NCBI RefSeq assembly: GCF_003340345.1
Contig: NZ_PPTQ01000010.1
Span: forward strand, 1 to 64,000
Direction: 5' to 3'
DNA from: Paraeggerthella hongkongensis
GTDB lineage: Bacteria; Actinomycetota; Coriobacteriia; Coriobacteriales; Eggerthellaceae
Length of the DNA stretch: 64,000 nucleotides
A program made the position numbers and the translations under genes. Shown here one piece after another: positions 37,050-44,904 of this stretch (position 1 is its first letter; each line of letters opens with the position of its first letter). The notes beneath the pieces are model-generated. The model was not told where the DNA came from, made no database searches, and saw only the letters and a list, made by a program, of their open reading frames with translations.

Positions 37050-37994
37050 CTATTTGCGCACGGGCGCGTCGCCGTCCATAAGGCCGGCGCGCTTGAGCAC
37101 GTTGACGATGGTCTCCACGTCTTCGCCTTCCAGGGGCTGGACGGGCTCGCGCATCTGGTTCGTGTTGAATACTTCCATCTGCCACAAAGCCGTCTTGAAC
37201 GCGCCCACGCCGGCACCGAAGCCCACGGTGGCCTTCACCTGACGGGTCAGGAACATGAGGCGAGCCAGGTGATCCTGCAGCTCCTTCACGCGGTTCCAGT
37301 CGCCAGCCTGAGCGGCGCGCCACTGCTCGACGTAGCTTACCGGGTCGAGGTTCGCCAGGCCCGGCACCGATCCGTCGGCGCCGGCCAGGTACGCGCCGTC
37401 GACGCAGACCTCGTGGCCGGTCAGCAGCTGCAGCGGATGGCCGGCGTCCTCGTTCTCGAGGCACAGCCAGCGGAACGACACGTCGTCGCCGGAGGAGTCC
37501 TTGACGCCCTGCAGCACGCCGTCGGTGCCCAAGCGCACAAGCATCGTGGGATCGAGCTTGGTGTGCACGCATACGGGCAGGTCGTAGGCGAACAGCGGCA
37601 GATCGGTCTGCTCGCGGATGGCGCGGAAGTGACGCTCGACTTCCTTCGGGCCGCCCAGCGCGTAGAAGGGAGCGGTGGCAACCAGCGCATCGACGCCGTA
37701 GCCGGCGGCGCGCTTGGCCTGGTCGACCACGCGCAGGGTTTCCATGTCGATGATGCCCGCCAGCACCGGCACGCGGCCGTGCACCATGGCCACGGCTTCC
37801 TGCAGCACGTGGTAGCGCTGCGCGTCGGTCAGGAAGGCGACCTCGCCCGAGGATCCCAAGAAGAACAGGCCGTCGACGCCTGCCTCGATCATGCGGTTGA
37901 TGGAGCGCTCAAGCGCTTCCAGGTCGAGCTGTCGCTTCTCGGTCAGCGGGATGACGACCGGGGGGATTACGCCGCGAAACGGTGAATCAGTCAT
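37050..37994 (-). CDS. nanA: N-acetylneuraminate lyase
   Basis: NanA splits N-acetylneuraminate into ManNAc and pyruvate. The 314-aa DapA-fold protein has GSSGE, the tyrosine motif AYDLPV and the Schiff-base lysine K165 in GVKDSSGD. Related DapA-family aldolases share these, so the specific call depends on the adjoining nanK and nanE. The start MTDSPFRGVIPP at 37994 follows AGAGG. It is first in the operon, behind the promoter at 38037-38065. Confidence 0.87.
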   Translation of the reverse strand: MTDSPFRGVIPPVVIPLTEKRQLDLEALERSINRMIEAGVDGLFFLGSSGEVAFLTDAQRYHVLQEAVAMVHGRVPVLAGIIDMETLRVVDQAKRAAGYGVDALVATAPFYALGGPKEVERHFRAIREQTDLPLFAYDLPVCVHTKLDPTMLVRLGTDGVLQGVKDSSGDDVSFRWLCLENEDAGHPLQLLTGHEVCVDGAYLAGADGSVPGLANLDPVSYVEQWRAAQAGDWNRVKELQDHLARLMFLTRQVKATVGFGAGVGAFKTALWQMEVFNTNQMREPVQPLEGEDVETIVNVLKRAGLMDGDAPVRK

Positions 37995-38036
37995 GGGTTT
38001 AAAGCCTCTTTTCCGTGTCTGTATGCAAACGGTAAA

Positions 38037-38065
38037 AGAATAGACCGCTCTTGTAGGCACGTCAA
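38037..38065 (-). promoter_or_regulatory. Promoter of the nan operon
   Basis: On the minus strand TTGACG (38060-38065), a 17-bp spacer and TATTCT (38037-38042) form a good housekeeping promoter about 40 nt before nanA. Confidence 0.7.
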
Positions 38066-38098
38066 CGAACAAGGGTTGGTTGCCACAGGAAAATCGCC

Positions 38099-38110
38099 TT
38101 GTTGCAACAA
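38099..38110. promoter_or_regulatory. Palindrome TTGTTGCAACAA
   Basis: A perfect 12-bp palindrome lies about 35 bp upstream of the nan -35 box and just beyond the terminator of the downstream-lying binding-protein gene. It could be an operator for a sugar-responsive regulator. No regulator gene is adjacent, so this is inference. Confidence 0.4.
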
Positions 38111-38112
38111 GA

Positions 38113-38140
38113 AGGCCCGCCTCCTTGTGGAAGCGGGCCT
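38113..38140 (-). terminator. Terminator after the solute-binding protein
   Basis: On the minus strand AGGCCCGC/GCGGGCCT (38133-38140 and 38113-38120) is followed by TCTTGTT. Confidence 0.65.
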
Positions 38141-38172
38141 GTGCGGTGCTTGGTATGGTGCGAAGCGCTTGC

Positions 38173-39780
38173 TTACGCCTTGGCGCTTGCGCCCAGGAAG
38201 ACCAGGCCGGTCGTCGCGATCGGCTGGAAGCCGGTGATCGTGGCGGACTGGTAGCCGGTCGCCAGTGCGCGATGGAACAGCGGGTACAGCGGAACCTGCT
38301 CGGACAGCAGATCGAAGCACTTGTTCCAGATTTCCTGCTGGTCCTTGCCGGTGGCCTCGCGAGCCTGCTGCATCATGGTCTGCAGCTCCTCGAACTTGCC
38401 GTCGCCAGCCTTCTTCCAGCAGGTGCGGCCCTGGGTCCACACGTTGTCGCCGTACCACCAGGACATCAGCAGGTCGGGGTCGTTGCCGAAGCAGGTCGGG
38501 TCGCCCGGGGTCAGCATGACGTCGTAGGGGAGGATGCTGTCGGACTCGGCAAGGGACGCCCAGTCGATCTTCGTCTCGTTGATGGTGCAGTTCAGGCCGA
38601 TGGCGTCCAGGTCGTTCTTGACCTGAGCAGCCAGGTTCTTCACCCAGTTGTTGTTGGTCATGAGCTCGAACTTGAGGTCGGTCACGCCAGCCTCGGCGAG
38701 CAGGCTCTTGGCCTTCTCCGGGTCATAGGTGTACACCGTGGAAGCCTGATGATAGTTCGGATGCTCCTTGGGCAAAAAGCCGGTGACAGCGGATGCGTGG
38801 CCGTCCATCGCGTTGGCGATGAGCTTGTTCGTGTCGATAGCGTAGAAGAACGCCTGGCGCACGCGAGGATCGTTGAACGGCTCCTTCAGCGTGTTGAACA
38901 TGAAGAACGGCTGGTTGAAGCCCTGGATGTACTCGACCGTCGCGCCAGCGCCCACCAGCTGGTCGGCGTTGGCGTCGGGAACGTTCTCCATAACCTGAAC
39001 CGTGGCCTCCTGCAGCGCGGTGGTGCGGGAGGTATCGTCAAGCAGGACGTCCCAGTGCATGGAGTCGGCCGTGGCCGGCAGCGAGCCGTTGTAGTGCTCG
39101 TTGGGAACGAACTCGATCGCACCACCGTCGTCGCCGTTGATGCTGGCGTACGCCCACGGGCCGGAGCCGATCGGCTTGGTCTTCAGGTCGTCCTCGGACA
39201 GGGCGGCGGGGAAGACCTTGACCACGCTCAGACGGCCTTCGAGCAGGCTCTCGAAGGGGTACTTCAGCGTGAAGGCGATGGTCTTGTCGTCCTTCGCGGC
39301 AACGGCGGAGATGAACGACAGGAAGGCGCCGTAGGTGGCGTCGGCCATGTTCTTCTCGAACGCGTTCACCACGTCGGCGGCGGTCACGTCGGTGCCGTCG
39401 GAGAACTTGGCGCCGTCACGCAGGGCGACCTCGTACTCGGTGTCGGAGACCTTCGTCGGCTTGGCGGCGGCCAGCGCGTTGTAGGTCTTGTACGTGTGCA
39501 GGTCGAGGTCGTACAGGCCCTCGAACACGTGCCACGTGGCGCCCAGCATGAGAGCGGAGCTGTTGCCAATCGGGTTGACGTTGGTGGAGCTGTAGGCGCA
39601 AGCACCCGTCAGCTGACCGCCCTTGACCGCAGCGCCGGCGTCGGTGCCAGTGCCTTCGGCCGGCGTTTCGGCGTTGCCGCCGCCGCAGCCGTACAGGCTG
39701 AGGCCTGCTGCCGCTGCTGCGACAGCGCTGCCCGCCAGGAACGTGCGGCGGGACAAAGATGCATTCTTATGCTGTTCCAT
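38173..39780 (-). CDS. Peptide/nickel-type ABC binding protein, Tat lipoprotein
   Basis: The 535-aa protein belongs to the DppA/OppA family (SBP_bac_5). Its signal has twin arginines at residues 11-12 (SLSRRTFLAG) and a lipobox ending in C32 (SLYGC), so it is probably exported folded by Tat and lipidated. Neighbouring nan genes suggest sialic acid or a sialoglycan product as ligand, as in the SatABCD-type systems. Peptide binding remains possible. Start at 39780. Its permease and ATPase genes lie divergently beyond vsr. Confidence 0.88.
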   Translation of the reverse strand: MEQHKNASLSRRTFLAGSAVAAAAAGLSLYGCGGGNAETPAEGTGTDAGAAVKGGQLTGACAYSSTNVNPIGNSSALMLGATWHVFEGLYDLDLHTYKTYNALAAAKPTKVSDTEYEVALRDGAKFSDGTDVTAADVVNAFEKNMADATYGAFLSFISAVAAKDDKTIAFTLKYPFESLLEGRLSVVKVFPAALSEDDLKTKPIGSGPWAYASINGDDGGAIEFVPNEHYNGSLPATADSMHWDVLLDDTSRTTALQEATVQVMENVPDANADQLVGAGATVEYIQGFNQPFFMFNTLKEPFNDPRVRQAFFYAIDTNKLIANAMDGHASAVTGFLPKEHPNYHQASTVYTYDPEKAKSLLAEAGVTDLKFELMTNNNWVKNLAAQVKNDLDAIGLNCTINETKIDWASLAESDSILPYDVMLTPGDPTCFGNDPDLLMSWWYGDNVWTQGRTCWKKAGDGKFEELQTMMQQAREATGKDQQEIWNKCFDLLSEQVPLYPLFHRALATGYQSATITGFQPIATTGLVFLGASAKA

Positions 39781-39950
39781 TGGTTTCCCTCCATTTCGGT
39801 TTCGAGGCATCCGCGCCTCGATTGCACGCGCGTGATTGGGCACGCGCACAACAGCAGTGCCCATTATCGGGGAAAACCTACAGAAAATAAAGGACTTGTG
39901 CTTTTGAAGTTGCGGACAGGTTTGTTATTGCTAGTGAACGATCAGGGAAT
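39781..39950. other. Divergent control region
   Basis: This 170-bp region separates the binding-protein gene (minus) and vsr (plus). It holds hairpins CGAGGC/GCCTCG and GCGCGTG/CACGCGC in what would be the binding-protein leader. A GATAAT on the minus strand near 39866 may be a -10 box. No strong -35 is visible for either direction. Confidence 0.35.
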
Positions 39951-40538
39951 ATGAGTGGTATCATGCGCTCCATGAACTCCACTCTCCATAAAAGTAACGC
40001 GTATGCAACAAACGACGAGATGCCCGCAGAAGGCTTTGCGATGGCGGTGCGCATGCTTTCGCGCCCTGCGCTTCCCGCTCCCGCGCGCCTGAAAGCCCCT
40101 CCGGCTACGAACGAGAACGTGCGCAAGTCCATGTTGGGAAACCGGCGAAGCAACACGAAGCCGGAGCTGCTCGTTCGCCAGCGCTTGCGCGCTGCGGGGT
40201 TGACGGGCTACCGTCTGCAATGGAAGGTTCCCGGGCATCCGGACATCGCGTGGCCGGGCAAGCGCATAGCTATATTTGTTAACGGGTGTTTTTGGCATCG
40301 CTGCCCGCGATGCAAGCCGTCCATGCCCAAAAGCAACGTGGAGTACTGGGTGGTGAAGTTCCAGCGCAACGTGGAGCGGGACGAGCGAAGCCGCGCGGCG
40401 CTCGAGCAGATGGGCTGGACCGTGCACGTCATCTGGGAATGCCAGCTCAAGAAAAAGGAAATCGACGCCACGTTTGCCGCGCTGCTGCCCGTGCTGGCGG
40501 AAGAGCTGGGCAAGCCGCTCAAGTCCGATGGCGCCTAA
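39951..40538 (+). CDS. vsr: Very short patch repair endonuclease
   Basis: Vsr nicks DNA 5' of T:G mismatches made by deamination of 5-methylcytosine. The 195-aa protein has SNTKPELLVRQRL, the metal and zinc segment FVNGCFWHRCPRC and NVERDERSRAALEQMGWTVH, followed by IWECQL. About 55 extra N-terminal residues precede the core, and later ATGs at 39963 or 39972 are possible starts. No cytosine methyltransferase lies near it, so it is an orphan here. It is inserted between the binding protein and its permease genes. Confidence 0.88.
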   Translation: MSGIMRSMNSTLHKSNAYATNDEMPAEGFAMAVRMLSRPALPAPARLKAPPATNENVRKSMLGNRRSNTKPELLVRQRLRAAGLTGYRLQWKVPGHPDIAWPGKRIAIFVNGCFWHRCPRCKPSMPKSNVEYWVVKFQRNVERDERSRAALEQMGWTVHVIWECQLKKKEIDATFAALLPVLAEELGKPLKSDGA

Positions 40539-40595
40539 GCGCGTCCAAAGATTACAAAAAACACTCCGTTTTCCGACAATCTGACCACATATTTC

Positions 40596-40625
40596 TTGTG
40601 CAGCTATACCCAAGATTCATATAGA
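40596..40625 (+). promoter_or_regulatory. Putative promoter of the ABC permease operon
   Basis: TTGTGC at 40596-40601 and TATAGA at 40620-40625 with an 18-bp spacer. A strong leader hairpin follows at 40643-40680. Confidence 0.5.
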
Positions 40626-40642
40626 ATGCCTAATGGATGTTT

Positions 40643-40680
40643 GTGCGCGGGCCGCATTCGGCTGAAAACGGCCCGCGCAC
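40643..40680 (+). promoter_or_regulatory. Leader hairpin before the permease gene
   Basis: A perfect 12-bp GC-rich stem GTGCGCGGGCCG/CGGCCCGCGCAC (40643-40654 and 40669-40680) with a 14-nt loop. No T-tract follows, so it is not a plain terminator. It may stabilise or regulate the mRNA. Confidence 0.5.
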
Positions 40681-40731
40681 AAAGCCAGTAATTGTCAAAG
40701 CGTAAGAGCCGTAAAACGAAAGGAGGACGCG

Positions 40732-41688
40732 GTGAGCAACCTGCTACGACTGATCGGAAGGCGCCTGATAGCGCTGCCGATCATGATCTTCGGCGTGACC
40801 ATTCTCGTGTTCTTCATTATGGCGCTGTCTCCTATTGACCAAGCTTATTCGGTCTTGGGCGAGAACGCCACCGAGGCGCAAGCCGAGCAGTACCGCGAGG
40901 AGCACGGGTTGAACGATCCGGTGCTCGTACAGTATGGAAACTATATGGCCGGCCTGTTCCAGGGGGACATGGGAACGTACGGTGCTAACAAGGCAGCCGT
41001 ATCCGACCGTATCGCCGAAGCGCTGCCGGTCACGTTGCAGCTGACGTTCCTCGGTCTGATCATAGCGGTCTTTTTCGCGGTGATATTGGGCGTTGTTTCA
41101 GCGCTGTACCGCGATCGATGGCCCGACCAGATCATCCGCGTCTTCTCGATCGCCTGCATCGCAACGCCTTCGTTCTGGCTTGCAGTGCTCATGATCCTGC
41201 TGTTCTCTTCGATGCTGCACCTGCTGCCGGCGTCGGGTCCGCTGCCTACGATATCGCAGGATCCGGCAGGGTGGCTCGCTCGCATGGCCATGCCGGCCAT
41301 CGCGTTGGCGGTCCCCGTTACCGGCCAGCTGACGCGCGTTATCCGCACGTCGATGGTCGAGGAGCTGGACAAGGACTACGTGCGCACGGCGCTGGGCGCT
41401 GGCATTCCGAAGAGCGTCGTCGTAGCGCGCAACGTCTTGCGCAACGCGCTCATCACGCCGGTTACGGTTCTGGGCCTGCGCATCGGCTACCTGATCGGCG
41501 GCGCCGTGGTCATCGAGGTTATCTTCAATCTCCCCGGCATGGGCATGGCCATTCTTTCGGGCATCCAGAACAGCTACGTTTTGCTGGTTCAGGGCGTCGT
41601 GCTGGTGGTGGCCATCACCTTCATCGTTATCAACATCATCGTGGATATGCTTTATATCCTGATCGATCCGCGAATCAGGACGGTGTAG
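40732..41688 (+). CDS. Peptide/nickel-type ABC permease, DppB-like
   Basis: The 318-aa permease has six membrane helices and the DppB family coupling loop around DYVRTALGAGIPKSVVVARN. The start is GTG after AAGGAGG. It is the first of three transporter genes. With the Tat-lipoprotein binding protein on the other side of vsr it should form one importer. Confidence 0.92.
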   Translation: MSNLLRLIGRRLIALPIMIFGVTILVFFIMALSPIDQAYSVLGENATEAQAEQYREEHGLNDPVLVQYGNYMAGLFQGDMGTYGANKAAVSDRIAEALPVTLQLTFLGLIIAVFFAVILGVVSALYRDRWPDQIIRVFSIACIATPSFWLAVLMILLFSSMLHLLPASGPLPTISQDPAGWLARMAMPAIALAVPVTGQLTRVIRTSMVEELDKDYVRTALGAGIPKSVVVARNVLRNALITPVTVLGLRIGYLIGGAVVIEVIFNLPGMGMAILSGIQNSYVLLVQGVVLVVAITFIVINIIVDMLYILIDPRIRTV

Positions 41689-41689
41689 C

Positions 41690-43717
41690 ATGGTTCAGTT
41701 ACGAGGAAACCTTACGAAGAAAATGGAGGCCAACCCGGGCAAGGTTCGCTTCCGTCGCTGGAAGGCCATGGGCATCGGCTCGCGCATCTCGCTTGTGGTG
41801 CTGGTGCTGGTCGTTATGATCGCCGCGTTTGCGAATATCGTTGCCCCGCATGATCCGCTGGCTATCTTCACGGCGCGCCAGGCTCCTGATGCGCAGTTCC
41901 TGTTCGGTACCGACGACAAGGGCCGCGACGTTTTGTCGCGCATGATGTACGGTGCGCGTTACTCGCTCATCATCGGCATCGGCGCTACGGGCTTTGCGCT
42001 TGTGTGCGGCTCGATCATCGGCGCTATCGCCGCCGTGTCCCGCAAGTGGGTCAGCGAAGTCATCATGCGCGTGCTCGACGTCATCATGTCGTTTCCGGGC
42101 ATCGCCTTGGCCGCCACGTTCGTCATCGCGTTCGGCAACTCGCTGGCAACGCTGATCTTCGCCATCGGCTTTCTGTACATTCCCCAGATCGCCCGCATCG
42201 TGCGCGCGAACGTGGTTTCGGAGTACAACCAAGATTACGTCCGCGCCGTCGTCGTAAGCGGCGCTCGTGCCCCGTGGATCCTGGTCAAGCACGTTGTGCG
42301 CAACTGCATCGCCCCGGTCATGGTGTTCACCATCGTGCTGGTGGCCGACGCGATCGTGTTCGAGGCGTCGCTGTCCTTTATCTCGGCCGGCATCCCCGAG
42401 CCTACTCCCACCTGGGGCAACATTTTGGCTGACGCCCGCAACGGCGTGCTGTCCGGTCGTTGGTGGCAGGCGCTGTTCCCGGGTCTTGCCATCATGATCA
42501 CGGTTCTGTGCCTGAACATCCTGTCCGAGGGCATCACCGACGCCATGGCCGCCGCTCCCAAGGCTCCGGTCAAGGCTGACGACTCCGCCGTGCTGGCCGA
42601 GCGCGAAGCCGACAAGATGGTTGCCGACCCCACGCTGGCGTACGCCGCTCAGGCCGACATGCTGGAGAAGCGCCTGATGCAGCTGCAGACCATCGAGAAG
42701 ACGCGCACCGATCGCTTTGAGGCTCGCACCGATGTGCCGCCTATTTTGGAAGTCAAGGACCTGTGCATCAAGTTCCCGCGTCACGGCGACGTGAACGTGG
42801 TGGACCACGTGAGTTTCGTGGTGCGCCCGCGCCAGACCATGGGCTTGGTGGGCGAGTCCGGCTGCGGCAAGTCCATTACGTCGCTGACCATCATGGGCCT
42901 GCTCGATCCGAAGGCAACCGTCACGGGCGAGATCCTGTACGACGGTCAGAACCTGCTGGCCATGGACCAGAAGCAGATGAACGCTCTGCGCGGCCGCGAA
43001 ATCGCCATGATCTACCAGGACGCGCTGTCTTCGCTCAACCCGTCCATGCTGATCAGGGCTCAGATGAAGCAGCTGACCAAGCGCGGCGGCACCCGTAGCG
43101 CCGAGGAGCTGCTGGAGCTGGTGGGCCTTGACCCGAAGCGCACGCTCGACTCCTATCCGCACGAGCTGTCGGGCGGCCAGCGTCAGCGCGTGCTCATCGC
43201 CATGGCGCTCACGCGCGACCCAAAGGTCATCATCGCCGACGAGCCCACTACGGCTCTTGATGTGACCGTGCAGAAGCAGGTCATCGACCTTTTGAACAAG
43301 CTGCAGAAGGAACTGGGCTTCGCCATGGTGTTCGTCAGCCACGACCTGGCGCTTGTCGCCGAAGTGGCGAACTCCATCACGGTTATGTACGCCGGTCAGG
43401 TGGTCGAGCAGGGTCCGGTGTCGGACATCCTGTGCCACCCCGTGCACGAGTACACGCGCGGACTGCTGGGCTCGGTGCTTTCCATCGAAGCCGGCGGCGA
43501 CCGCCTGCACCAGGTTCCCGGCAGCGTTCCCAGCCCGAAGGACTTCCCTCAGGGCGACCGCTTCACGCCGCGTTCGAGCCATCCCGACAAGGTGTCGCAG
43601 CTGCGTCCCGTGCTCAAGCGCGTCGAAAGCACCGATCATTACTACGCCGAGCTGCCTGACAGCGAACTCAAGCGCCTTGGCATCAAACCGTACGTTCCCG
43701 GAGGTGTGCTGCTATGA
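41690..43717 (+). CDS. Fused DppC-like permease and DppD-like ATPase
   Basis: This 675-aa protein joins two subunits that are usually separate. Residues about 25-300 are a six-helix DppC-type permease with the coupling loop DYVRAVVVSGARAPWILVKH. Residues about 345-675 are an ATPase with Walker A GESGCGKS (388-395), signature LSGGQRQRV (from 493), Walker B VIIADEPT and a C-terminal oligopeptide-ATPase tail. The ATG is one base after the dppB-like stop. The frame is continuous, so this is a true fusion. Fusions of this sort are reported in some sialic-acid SatABCD-type transporters (from memory). Confidence 0.9.
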   Translation: MVQLRGNLTKKMEANPGKVRFRRWKAMGIGSRISLVVLVLVVMIAAFANIVAPHDPLAIFTARQAPDAQFLFGTDDKGRDVLSRMMYGARYSLIIGIGATGFALVCGSIIGAIAAVSRKWVSEVIMRVLDVIMSFPGIALAATFVIAFGNSLATLIFAIGFLYIPQIARIVRANVVSEYNQDYVRAVVVSGARAPWILVKHVVRNCIAPVMVFTIVLVADAIVFEASLSFISAGIPEPTPTWGNILADARNGVLSGRWWQALFPGLAIMITVLCLNILSEGITDAMAAAPKAPVKADDSAVLAEREADKMVADPTLAYAAQADMLEKRLMQLQTIEKTRTDRFEARTDVPPILEVKDLCIKFPRHGDVNVVDHVSFVVRPRQTMGLVGESGCGKSITSLTIMGLLDPKATVTGEILYDGQNLLAMDQKQMNALRGREIAMIYQDALSSLNPSMLIRAQMKQLTKRGGTRSAEELLELVGLDPKRTLDSYPHELSGGQRQRVLIAMALTRDPKVIIADEPTTALDVTVQKQVIDLLNKLQKELGFAMVFVSHDLALVAEVANSITVMYAGQVVEQGPVSDILCHPVHEYTRGLLGSVLSIEAGGDRLHQVPGSVPSPKDFPQGDRFTPRSSHPDKVSQLRPVLKRVESTDHYYAELPDSELKRLGIKPYVPGGVLL

Positions 43718-44565
43718 GCGAACTCGAAACGAACGTGGCGAACGCTTCCGCCGCCGACGGGCAGACGCCCATCATCTTCCTCGACGACATCCGCGTGACG
43801 TTCAAGACGCGCACCGGCTCCATCCTGCACCCGAACAAGGTGCAGGCCGTCCGCGGCCTGACCCTCAAGCTGATGCCGGGTCAGACCTTGGGCATCGTGG
43901 GCGAGTCCGGCTGCGGCAAGTCCACCACGGCCAACGTGATGTGCGGCTTGCAGCAGCCCACGGAGGGCCGCGTGTTCTTCAAGGGCGAGGACGTTACGAA
44001 GCGCTCCGCCGCCCAGCGCCGCTTGATCGGCCGCGTGATCTCGGTGGTCTTCCAGGACCCCGCCACGGCGCTCAACGCGCGCATGAGCGTGCACGACCAG
44101 CTGCTTGACCCGCTGGTGGTGCACAAGGTGGGCGACAAGACGTCTCGCGAGGCTCGCGTGAACGAGCTGATCGAGATGGTCGGCCTGCCGGGATCGGTGC
44201 TCGACGCGCTGCCGGGCCAGCTGTCCGGCGGCCAGCGCCAGCGCGTGGCTATCGCGCGCGCCCTGTCGCTCAAGCCCGACGCCATCATTGCCGACGAGCC
44301 CACGAGCGCCCTTGACGTGTCCGTGCGCGCACAGATTCTGAACCTGCTCATGGACCTGAAGAAGGAACTCGGCCTGTCCATGGTGTTCATCAGCCACGAT
44401 ATCCAGACGGTGCGCTACATTTCCGACCGCATCATCGTGATGAACGCGGGCGAGGCTGTGGAAAACGGCACCGCCAAAGAGGTGTTCGAGCATCCGAAAG
44501 ACGACTACACGCGCTTGCTCTTGGGGGCTGCGCCCTCGCTGCTGCACCCCGATTTGGGCAAGTAG
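43714..44565 (+). CDS. Peptide/nickel-type ABC ATPase, DppF-like
   Basis: The 283-aa second ATPase has Walker A GESGCGKS near residues 64-71, signature [15 protein letters not shown], Walker B AIIADEPTSALD and the H-loop ISHD. It overlaps the fusion gene by ATGA. It is a little shorter than most DppF proteins at the C-terminus. It heterodimerises with the ATPase half of the fusion. Confidence 0.92.
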   Translation: MSELETNVANASAADGQTPIIFLDDIRVTFKTRTGSILHPNKVQAVRGLTLKLMPGQTLGIVGESGCGKSTTANVMCGLQQPTEGRVFFKGEDVTKRSAAQRRLIGRVISVVFQDPATALNARMSVHDQLLDPLVVHKVGDKTSREARVNELIEMVGLPGSVLDALPGQLSGGQRQRVAIARALSLKPDAIIADEPTSALDVSVRAQILNLLMDLKKELGLSMVFISHDIQTVRYISDRIIVMNAGEAVENGTAKEVFEHPKDDYTRLLLGAAPSLLHPDLGK

Positions 44566-44621
44566 CGTCTCGGTTCTTGGCAAGCGCTGCTTGCGGAACG
44601 CATGCGCGACGAAGCTGGTTC

Positions 44622-44656
44622 GAGCCCGTCTCCTCAGGGAGGCGGGCTCTCTTTTT
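44622..44656 (+). terminator. Terminator after the ABC operon
   Basis: GAGCCCG/CGGGCTC enclosing CTCC/GGAG is followed by TCTTTTT. It ends the transporter operon. Confidence 0.85.
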
Positions 44657-44904
44657 GCAGGCGCTGCTTGCGCGCGAGTCAGGCCGTTTGCCGACGAGTG
44701 CGCCCGCGACATGCCGTCCGGTGCGTCCGCCGCGCTGCGAGGCGAATTCGTACTGGTATTATGAGGGCTGTATAGTCGGATCAGGCGAAGAGTTCTGTGC
44801 GAGAGAAGAGGGTCGGGGCCCGCGCGTGCGATTGCGTCACACGGGGGCTTGCGTTCTCCGTGCGAATTTCCGGTCGGGCCACATCCCCTTCAAAGGAGAG
44901 GAAT
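44657..44904 (+). promoter_or_regulatory. Control region of nifJ with extended -10
   Basis: TG at 44754-44755, one base and TATTAT at 44757-44762 form an extended -10; no good -35 fits. The leader would be about 135 nt, without a recognised riboswitch. With the preceding terminator it accounts for the 339-nt gap. Confidence 0.45.

Noticed and set aside
41699-43639. Long antisense frame opposite the permease-ATPase fusion
   Set aside because: Composition-driven shadow without domains.
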